Source: a bacterium
Lineage (GTDB): Bacteria; Patescibacteriota; Minisyncoccia; Minisyncoccales; Minisyncoccaceae
DNA length: 13,568 nucleotides
Direction: 5' to 3'
Assembly (NCBI GenBank): GCA_023229485.1
Contig: JALNZJ010000002.1
Location: forward strand, 1-13,568
In this document: one piece after another, positions 6,903-13,568 of the stretch
Layout of the letters: every line of letters begins with the position of its first letter
How positions within the stretch are numbered: the first letter of the stretch is position 1
Notes under the pieces: generated by a model
Told to the model about the DNA's origin: nothing
What the model saw: the letters and a program-made list of their open reading frames with translations, nothing else
Databases searched by the model: none
Made by a program: the position numbers and the translations under genes

Positions 6903-9900
6903 TTACTTAACTTCAAAATAAGATGACGATGTTTGTCCAAAAACTTTTGGATTATTCCTTTCGTAAATTAAGCTCGGTAACTGTAAAAAATTACCTCTAG
7001 TTGTAGCTCGAATATAATAATCAAATTCATAAACACCAGGCTCAAGATAATCCTTATATATCATCGCCCTATCATCTTTAATTTCTTTATAGTCTGGATA
7101 TAAATAACTATTCTTAACTTCTTTTTCAATAGATCGCAATGATCTTTGGTCAGTAATCAGATCCATATCCAATATCTCAAATCCAGCAGGAATAAAATCC
7201 TCTATAAGAACAGATTTTCTTTCATCGGGAACTACTATTTTCAAATGAGCCCTTAATATGTCTCCAGTCTGTGCAGATATTATTACCTTTTTGCCATCAT
7301 TATCATTCAAGGAATAAAGAGATCGAACAATCGTAAATCCTTCATCCTTTGATTCAGCACTAAAAGATGAATAGCACCTTAAATAAATATTATAATAAAA
7401 AGGATCTTTAAATAAACTCCTATGATTAGATTTATCAAATTCGATTGAATTTATTTTCCCACCCTGAAGTTCATTTATATCAACCGTTTTATTTATCTGA
7501 TCGAAAACTTTTAGGGAATTAAAACTATACTCGTCAAACTTATTCCCATTTACTTTTACTGTTAAAGAATATTCTGCATTATTTTCTTTCTTCCAATTTA
7601 AAAATTCGACAAAAGAATCAATAACATTAGCTGTATTTTGTGTTGATCCCCACGAACCATCTTTTTGCCTTGAACCAATAAGCCAATTAATTATTTCCTC
7701 ATTATTCTTAGTATCTCTTTTTGCAATTGCATTAGACCTTAAATATAAAGCAGTATCAATAATATCACTTTCATAATTATCTCCAAAATTATTTTCATTC
7801 GGCCCTATAGACACACCCCTTACGTCAACATTAACCCTATCATCAAGAAGCTTATTCACTTTTTCAGCACTACCCCAACTATATCCACCCTGATTCACTA
7901 TAACACCCAACTGTGCTAAAGATTGATTACTAATTTTATTAAGTAAGTCATTACTTTTAATTATATCTTCAAGTACTCCTTTTATTTTTTTGTCATTTTT
8001 ATATTTATCGCTAGAAATTAAACTAAAAGCCGCGGCAATTACCTTATTATTATCTTTATTTTCACTATCAAAAATAGGATAAATATAATCAATTACTTTA
8101 ATTAATCTACCATTACTAATTTCTATTTTTTCATTTTTTTCCATTTCAATAAACATATCTAAAACTTTTAAAGAAGTATAAAAATTAGAATCAGCTCCTC
8201 CGAAAAAACTAAAACCACCATCATTGTTCTGATTTTTATAAATCTTAATAAGACTGTTATCAATTAACTCATCAAAAGTATATTCCTTTCCATCATAAGA
8301 AATTTTACTCAAATTAAATTTATTATATGGGTCAGTTATATTTAAACTTCGTCTTACGACAGACATTCCTTTTAGACTACTCGCAAGCTGTTCTGATCCT
8401 GCGTACGGATATTTTATCAAATAATTCAAACCATCAGATAAAAATACTGATAAATTTGTTCCTCCTCGAAGTGAAAAATCTCCCATCTTACACGAGGCAT
8501 CATTTGGGACATAAACGACTTCATTTATTTTATTCTCCACCGAATAGCTAGAACTTGCTGCCAAGTCATAAGTTGTATTAGTTCTCACAATTATCTGTTG
8601 ATTAACTTCGTCATCTACTTCATCGCCAATAACTTTTATAGTAAAATTATGAAAATCTTTAGAAAAATTTTTAGGTGCATTAACGGAAAAGTAAACCGAC
8701 TGAGAATCTCCTTTTTCGATATTTAAAACAACTTCCTTCTCTTTTCCCAAAAAACTCAAAGTATCACTAATAAAAGATACTTTTAAGCTTTTTTTAATAC
8801 TAGACTGATTAAATATCTTTACACCAACATAAAATGAATCTCCAGAAATAATAAACTTCGGCTTAAATGGCATAACCGTCACTTCTTTTTCGGTATTAAA
8901 ATTAAAATATGAAACTCCAATTTTCGAACCCGTCGTTACTCCGATAGCCTCTGCTTGCCAGTAAGATAAAATATCTGGTAATTGAAAAACCACATCTGCA
9001 ACGCCCGTATTTCCTGTTAAAATATTACCTTTCCAATATGCAACATTATTAAAGTTATTTTCTAATAATGGAACATTATAATTATTTGTCTCTTCCTCAA
9101 AATTTTCACTACTATTTTTATCGCCACTTATTATATTTTTAATATTTGAAGATGTTGATATTGTCAAAGGAAAACCATTATAAAAAAACAAAAATGGATC
9201 TCTTTTAAGACTACTAACATTTACAATACTTGAGCCAACTATAGATAACGAAACTTCAGCAGGAACCCCATTTGCCTCACTTGCAGTAGTGTAAACTCTA
9301 AGCCTTACTTTTTCTCCAGGTGCATAATTTACTTTATCGGTAGTTAATTTCACATTTAATTTATTACCTCCACTATCGATATTAAAGCTTTTCATCGCAA
9401 ATTTTACCGCAGGATCAGGGGATTGCAGTAATACAGACACGTAAACATTAGGAGAATAACTATTATTAACTTTAAATTTATAACTATAAAATCCTCCAAT
9501 AATATCAACGACCTTATATTCAAAAATTTTACCTCTCTCAAGTGTAATTAATGCCTTTGCCTTCGGGTAAGAAGCTTCGATTACTAATTCACCAATATCG
9601 CCATCTCTAAGTTTGTCTTTGTTCGTTTTTAAGTTTAAAAGACCAGCATCCTTCACCTGCACTCCAACCTGCCCATCATCACCATAAACATACAATGTTA
9701 TTTTTGTGTATATCTTGTTTCCCTTACTATCAGTTATCGATAATTCAACCTCATATTCACCCTCTTTGTCAATTTTCTTAAAACTAGAATTATAAAATCC
9801 ACTTGCACTAGTAGAAATCAACTGCTTATTAACCAAAACTGTTTTCTTTTCCCAATTATTATTAGAAAAAACCCAGTCAATCTTATAAAAGGATACTTCT

Positions 9901-10529
9901 ATGTTTTTTACTATTTTAACGCCGCCATTTATATCTGTTGATATTATATTCAACTTAATATTCTCATTCCTTGAAACAAAATATGAACCCAACTGAACCC
10001 CAAGATAAGTTTCTCCAGAATGAAAAATAACTGATTTTTGGACAGCAACACTCTGTCCAAAAGAATTTTTAATAACAATATCAAAAATAATAATTTTACT
10101 CTGCTTTTCATCTTTAAAAAGAACATCTAAGTCTATTTGTTTGTTAATATTAGTTTTTCCATTTTGATCAAGTGTTTCACTCCCTCTAAAAAGAAACTTA
10201 CTACTATTATCATCCTTTGCTGTATTAAAATTATAATTCCCATCTTGATACTTATCAAAATAATAATTTTTAGCTGACACAGTATACTCCACCATTCCAT
10301 TTTCAACTGGAACCCCGAAATAATAATTAGCATTGATATCTAAAGAGACTACTTCTTTAGAAATATACTCATCCTTATCAGTCGTAACCTTAGTATCAAA
10401 AGTAGCCCTAACTTCCTCAAGCACATTAAAATATCCACAATTATAATCACTCGCACATATAGAATAAGAACCAATAGCAGAATCTTTATTTAAAACAATT
10501 GATGCATTAAAGGAGCCAAAACTATCAAG
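6903..10529 (-). CDS. Alpha-2-macroglobulin, C-terminal part, lacking the thioester cysteine
   Basis: This is the continuation of the same A2M. The frame opens at 10529 just after a TAG. The first start-like codon is a GTG at 10424, inside a conserved domain, so no genuine start is seen. Residues here count from that GTG. The end of MG2 or the next MG domain (GSFNASIVL, IGSYSI) lies before it. Next come an MG3-like YYFGVPVENGMVEY (34-47), further MG domains, and a bait-region-type domain (VNYAPGEKVRLRVY, 365-378). A polar low-complexity stretch at about 425-460 is a plausible protease bait. The A2M/MG7 domain follows (GNTGVADVVFQLPD, 471-484). The thioester domain has YPYAGSEQ at 672-679, where families with a thioester have YPxGCxEQ. 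Its alpha/alpha barrel carries NDGGFSF, QGGYSWG and DGSWGSTQNTA repeats. The C-terminal MG10-like domain has VLIEDFIPAGFEILDMDL. The Cys-to-Gly change rules out covalent thioester chemistry; steric trapping or a structural role remains possible. An intrinsic terminator begins 17 nt after the stop. Confidence 0.9.
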   Translation of the reverse strand, partial: LDSFGSFNASIVLNKDSAIGSYSICASDYNCGYFNVLEEVRATFDTKVTTDKDEYISKEVVSLDINANYYFGVPVENGMVEYTVSAKNYYFDKYQDGNYNFNTAKDDNSSKFLFRGSETLDQNGKTNINKQIDLDVLFKDEKQSKIIIFDIVIKNSFGQSVAVQKSVIFHSGETYLGVQLGSYFVSRNENIKLNIISTDINGGVKIVKNIEVSFYKIDWVFSNNNWEKKTVLVNKQLISTSASGFYNSSFKKIDKEGEYEVELSITDSKGNKIYTKITLYVYGDDGQVGVQVKDAGLLNLKTNKDKLRDGDIGELVIEASYPKAKALITLERGKIFEYKVVDIIGGFYSYKFKVNNSYSPNVYVSVLLQSPDPAVKFAMKSFNIDSGGNKLNVKLTTDKVNYAPGEKVRLRVYTTASEANGVPAEVSLSIVGSSIVNVSSLKRDPFLFFYNGFPLTISTSSNIKNIISGDKNSSENFEEETNNYNVPLLENNFNNVAYWKGNILTGNTGVADVVFQLPDILSYWQAEAIGVTTGSKIGVSYFNFNTEKEVTVMPFKPKFIISGDSFYVGVKIFNQSSIKKSLKVSFISDTLSFLGKEKEVVLNIEKGDSQSVYFSVNAPKNFSKDFHNFTIKVIGDEVDDEVNQQIIVRTNTTYDLAASSSYSVENKINEVVYVPNDASCKMGDFSLRGGTNLSVFLSDGLNYLIKYPYAGSEQLASSLKGMSVVRRSLNITDPYNKFNLSKISYDGKEYTFDELIDNSLIKIYKNQNNDGGFSFFGGADSNFYTSLKVLDMFIEMEKNEKIEISNGRLIKVIDYIYPIFDSENKDNNKVIAAAFSLISSDKYKNDKKIKGVLEDIIKSNDLLNKISNQSLAQLGVIVNQGGYSWGSAEKVNKLLDDRVNVDVRGVSIGPNENNFGDNYESDIIDTALYLRSNAIAKRDTKNNEEIINWLIGSRQKDGSWGSTQNTANVIDSFVEFLNWKKENNAEYSLTVKVNGNKFDEYSFNSLKVFDQINKTVDINELQGGKINSIEFDKSNHRSLFKDPFYYNIYLRCYSSFSAESKDEGFTIVRSLYSLNDNDGKKVIISAQTGDILRAHLKIVVPDERKSVLIEDFIPAGFEILDMDLITDQRSLRSIEKEVKNSYLYPDYKEIKDDRAMIYKDYLEPGVYEFDYYIRATTRGNFLQLPSLIYERNNPKVFGQTSSSYFEVK

Positions 10530-10531
10530 CT
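10490..10531 (-). pseudogene. Frame break joining the two halves of the A2M gene
   Basis: Upstream, the frame reads EYEISL and then runs out of homology to a stop at 10490. In the -1 frame, open from 10529, the DNA reads LDSFGSFNASIVL, then NKDSAIGSYSI, and on into the C-terminal half. This is the expected pattern for a macroglobulin domain. From 13531 to 6903 is 6,629 nt; one added base gives 6,630, exactly 2,210 codons including the stop. A single missing base near 10530 therefore explains the break, for example TTT read as TT in AGCTTGATAG. No X-XXY-YYZ slippery heptamer is present at the join. A sequencing or assembly error, or a recent inactivating mutation, is likelier than programmed frameshifting. 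Confidence 0.9.
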
Positions 10532-13531
10532 AATCTCATATTCTGAGATTCTATTTCCTTTTGGATTATTAATAAATACTTTCGTAGATTTATCTGATAT
10601 TTGATAACTACCATCATAGCCAGTTCGAAGTATTCCTCTAATATTTACTGTTTCGCCAGGCTGATAGTTTGATTTATCGGTATAAATATAAGATCTTTTA
10701 ACTGAAAAAGCACTATTTGCATTATTTAGTTTTTCACTTCCACTTCCAACAATAGCACTATCCTCCCCGTTTTCGACTACCACAACTTCAAGATTTCCGA
10801 CTGGACTTATCAAGGCTAATCCATCTGAAGTCGTAATTCCTTCAACTATTTTTCCAGTACTATATAGTCTTATTTTTGCCCCCACTATTGGATCTTGTGT
10901 TTTAATATTAGTAACCCAATAAATATTTTTTAAGTCTTTAAAAAAATCCTGATTTTCATTCACGCTACCATCTTTCAAGTCCATTCTCTTTTCAGCTACT
11001 GCCAAATTAGTAACAGTTAAAAAAGAAAAAATTGCTTTTCCTTGATTGTACTTATCATTTGATACCTTTATTACATAATTTCCTATTGGCTGACTAAAAT
11101 AATCATTGATATTAATATCAAAATAATTATTTATCCAATACCTTTCTGATAATGATATTTTTTTACTTTTTATTTCTTTACAATTAATATTATTTTTTTC
11201 TCCATAAATAGTATCATTATTTTTATTTCTACCAATATAATCACTGTAAAAACTATAAGCATCAACTTTCTTACATATTTCTAAATTAACAGAATTAATA
11301 TTTTGAGCCCCAAAAGAAATAGAAACCTTGTCTGGAGAAGTTACCGCATATAATTGCTGCATTGGAAAGATAGAAACATACATACCTTCCATTTTGGATG
11401 TAACAACATCTTTAGATATCGAAACCTTTTGCCCAAAAACATCACTAATAATAAAATCAAACTTATAGTTTTTTTCAGGCATAAAACCGACATGAATGTT
11501 CGTAACATAATCTCCTTCAGAACAATACATAGCCTCAACCCCTTTTGTATCGATTTTTTGTTTCCAAGATGCATCCCAAGAAAAAATTTCATAATCAAAA
11601 TTAGCTTTTATTAAGTCTTTGAAATTTTTTTTATCAGGAATAAATAAAGGATTATTTGAACATAGAATCAGGGAAGACAAATCGCTAATATGAGGATTTT
11701 TTCCTAAATCTACATTTAGCGACTCATATGTTTTTAAAGTCTGGCTTACTTCATCTGTATTTATTTTTTGGCCATCACTATTAAAAATACTCTTTAAGAC
11801 AATTTCTATTTTCTCACCTATCTTAATTTTTTCCTTAGAAAAAGAAATTAGAATATTTTTTTTATTAGAAACTTTCTGACAATTAACATCGTATATACTT
11901 ACATTATCATCGCTACATTTTTGAGCATATTCTACCTTATTCACAGGAACAGAAGATGTAATTAATGTTTTTAAAACATCAATATCTTCGTAAAAACTTA
12001 TTGATAATTTTCCGGACGGATCAAAAAAATTAACATCAAATTCACTTGTGTTATTAGAAACACTTCTCCAATCCTTAATAACACTACTAGTATGAATTTT
12101 TATTTTCTTCTTAATATCAAAACTTATATCTCCCTGCAAAGGATACGCCTTATTAATTTCCAAAGAATAATCTTTTTGAAGATCCCATAAATATGTCCGA
12201 TTAAAAGAATTTGGCTTATTAAAAATCTCTATTATAGTTTTATCCTCTTCTACTTTTCCATTATCGATAAATTCTCCTAAAAAAATATTATTAATTGGAT
12301 TAGGTGTGTCTATTATATTCAAATCATTAATTGCTGAAGAAACAAAATTTTCTAAAGATTCTATTCCAAATACATCTCCTGATTTAACGGAAGTATCTAT
12401 AATGCTTTTACTTTTACTAGCATAACGAGCAAAAAAAGAAATTTCCTTATTTTCAGAATTATACAACTTCATCTCCCCAATCATTTTTTTTAAATCAACG
12501 GGTTGATTATAATAAATTCGAATAGGTTCATTATAGACAATATTTCTCGTTTCCTCAGAAAAAGAATCCAAACATCTTAAATTTCTCGTTTCGAAGCTAA
12601 AACTGCTCTCATCAACACTTAATCCATCCAAAGAGATAAATCCTTTTTTGATCTTAACCTCATAACCAGCAGAAGGAATAAGGGGCTCAGAAGGGCTAAG
12701 CTGAAGAGTATTCTTACTTATCCATTTAAAATTACCATTTACCTTAGGAGAAATTTCTACGGGGATGTTCTCTACAATTTTCTCTACATTAGAAGATTCA
12801 ACCATTGGCCTATTAAAGACAATCATTATCTCCGAATCCTCAGAAGCCTCGGACCCATTATCGGGGAAAACATTTACAACCTTTGGGTCCTCTACTGCCA
12901 AAAAATCGGCCTTGATTTTTTTACTATCTCCCAGATTAAGAAATACATCATAGTAACTATTTAATGATAATTTATCACTAGGTTTAAAATATAAAATCTG
13001 ACTAGAGGAATTATCAGCAGCGAAAGCAAAAGAAAAAATACTAGACGAGCCTTCAACCCAATCCCCGTTTATTTTAGGATTAAAAGCTATTTTATCTTTT
13101 ACATTATTCATATCTACTCCCGAAGGTACCGAAATTTTGATAATAGCAGATTGTGATATTCTTTCAGGAACTAATCTATAACGAGCGATAGAATCATTTT
13201 TTATGACATCAATATAAGAAAAAATATAAAAAAATAAAAAAATCCCTAAAATTGTACCAAAAAAAATAATTAATTTTTTAGGCGTCCAAAAATAAACTAT
13301 CTCCTGCCAAAGCATGCTCTGACTTAATTTTTCCTTTATTTGAGAAAAATAAAAAGAAAATCTTATCCGTAAGTCAGAAGATTTAGAACTTTCTTGAATA
13401 CCAAAATAATCCTTCAGCGAATTACTATCAAGAATTTCCTTTTTTGGATTAACATTATAAGAAATATTATCCTCCTTCGCGTCAACACTATTTAAGTTTT
13501 CGATATTATCTTTTTGTGGCTGATCCTCCAT
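10490..13531 (-). CDS. Alpha-2-macroglobulin, N-terminal part (frameshifted from its C-terminal part)
   Basis: This is the N-terminal 1,013 residues of a giant alpha-2-macroglobulin, the broad-spectrum protease inhibitor family. Seen: about 85 polar residues, then one hydrophobic helix (87-107, after KK) and no lipobox. This implies a type II signal anchor with a cytoplasmic tail and an extracellular body. Residues about 214-316 resemble a Big_5 Ig-like domain (VFPDNGSEASEDSEIMIVFN). Residues 320-840 are beta-rich and poorly recognisable, probably divergent macroglobulin (MG) domains. Residues 865-920 form an MG domain (NIKTQDPIVGAKIRLY). Residues 940 onward are a classic MG2 domain with YTDKSNYQPGETVNIRGILR (950-969). 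The frame then fails: the last dozen residues (IVLAPLMHQLF) are out of frame and the chain stops at 10490. Reading continues in the -1 frame into the downstream part, so this is not a complete protein as written. ATG at 13531 has AAGGAA about 14 nt upstream, a distant ribosome-binding site at best. Family assignment is confident; inner domain borders are approximate. Confidence 0.88.
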   Translation of the reverse strand: MEDQPQKDNIENLNSVDAKEDNISYNVNPKKEILDSNSLKDYFGIQESSKSSDLRIRFSFYFSQIKEKLSQSMLWQEIVYFWTPKKLIIFFGTILGIFLFFYIFSYIDVIKNDSIARYRLVPERISQSAIIKISVPSGVDMNNVKDKIAFNPKINGDWVEGSSSIFSFAFAADNSSSQILYFKPSDKLSLNSYYDVFLNLGDSKKIKADFLAVEDPKVVNVFPDNGSEASEDSEIMIVFNRPMVESSNVEKIVENIPVEISPKVNGNFKWISKNTLQLSPSEPLIPSAGYEVKIKKGFISLDGLSVDESSFSFETRNLRCLDSFSEETRNIVYNEPIRIYYNQPVDLKKMIGEMKLYNSENKEISFFARYASKSKSIIDTSVKSGDVFGIESLENFVSSAINDLNIIDTPNPINNIFLGEFIDNGKVEEDKTIIEIFNKPNSFNRTYLWDLQKDYSLEINKAYPLQGDISFDIKKKIKIHTSSVIKDWRSVSNNTSEFDVNFFDPSGKLSISFYEDIDVLKTLITSSVPVNKVEYAQKCSDDNVSIYDVNCQKVSNKKNILISFSKEKIKIGEKIEIVLKSIFNSDGQKINTDEVSQTLKTYESLNVDLGKNPHISDLSSLILCSNNPLFIPDKKNFKDLIKANFDYEIFSWDASWKQKIDTKGVEAMYCSEGDYVTNIHVGFMPEKNYKFDFIISDVFGQKVSISKDVVTSKMEGMYVSIFPMQQLYAVTSPDKVSISFGAQNINSVNLEICKKVDAYSFYSDYIGRNKNNDTIYGEKNNINCKEIKSKKISLSERYWINNYFDININDYFSQPIGNYVIKVSNDKYNQGKAIFSFLTVTNLAVAEKRMDLKDGSVNENQDFFKDLKNIYWVTNIKTQDPIVGAKIRLYSTGKIVEGITTSDGLALISPVGNLEVVVVENGEDSAIVGSGSEKLNNANSAFSVKRSYIYTDKSNYQPGETVNIRGILRTGYDGSYQISDKSTKVFINNPKGNRISEYEISLIVLAPLMHQLF

Positions 13532-13568
13532 ACTTCTAAAATTATTCCTTTTTTAAACAAACCTTTTA

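Noticed and set aside
10133..10333. Small minus-strand open frames here and at 11341-11598
   Set aside because: They overlap the A2M frame in another phase with no recognisable features.
10424..10529. A separate second A2M gene starting at the GTG at 10424
   Set aside because: The coding frame is homologous upstream of that GTG (GSYSI, CGYFNV), there is no ribosome-binding site, and one restored base joins it to the preceding frame exactly.
10490..10531. Programmed -1 ribosomal frameshifting
   Set aside because: No slippery heptamer lies at the join. TTTTAA near 10490 comes too late, because the homologous frame has already switched about 40 nt earlier.
6903..13531. CRISPR, insertion sequence or tandem repeat in the AT-rich A2M stretch
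   Set aside because: No evenly spaced repeats, transposase frame or terminal inverted repeats were seen; A/T runs only.

Overview
The window is AT-rich bacterial DNA in which every supportable gene lies on the minus strand. It is best read from the high-coordinate end to the low. TAA and TGA both serve as stops, so the ordinary bacterial code applies. Ribosome-binding sites are poor or absent before nearly all starts. Surface proteins are anchored by uncleaved N-terminal helices rather than lipoboxes, and no outer-membrane (TolC-type) partner accompanies the export system. This combination would fit a single-membrane bacterium of the Patescibacteria/CPR type. That placement is inference: no ribosomal or marker gene is present.

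Region 1 (13531-6903) is one giant membrane-anchored alpha-2-macroglobulin (A2M) of about 2,209 residues. It is broken into two open frames by a single -1 frame change near 10530. Restoring one base joins them seamlessly inside a conserved macroglobulin domain. The thioester site survives as a recognisable frame, but its cysteine is replaced by glycine (YPYAGSEQ). If made, the protein would be a thioester-less A2M. A strong intrinsic terminator follows at 6852-6885.

Region 2 (6795-5113) is a probable two-gene unit. It encodes a small membrane-anchored protein of unknown function, then a secreted protein with an Fn3-like domain and the order Kazal, chagasin (I42), Kazal. The second is a predicted multi-headed inhibitor of serine and cysteine proteases. 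It ends in another clear terminator (5082-5108). Regions 1 and 2 together look like a surface anti-protease locus: A2M for large-scale protease trapping or blocking, and the Kazal/chagasin protein for tight active-site inhibition.

Region 3 (4997-218) is a compact four-gene operon behind a good promoter (-35 5045-5050, extended -10 5021-5026). It encodes a MacA/HlyD-like membrane-fusion protein with an unusually long hairpin, a MacB/LolD-type ATPase, and two different MacB-type permeases that could form a heterodimer. Gene spacings are 5 nt, 1 nt and an 8-nt overlap.

Region 4 (1-217) has no gene. It holds a 101-nt segment (91-191) that can fold into a long outer stem enclosing two hairpins, a three-way junction flanked on both sides by TAAAATTTTA. 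A small GC-richer hairpin lies at 24-40.
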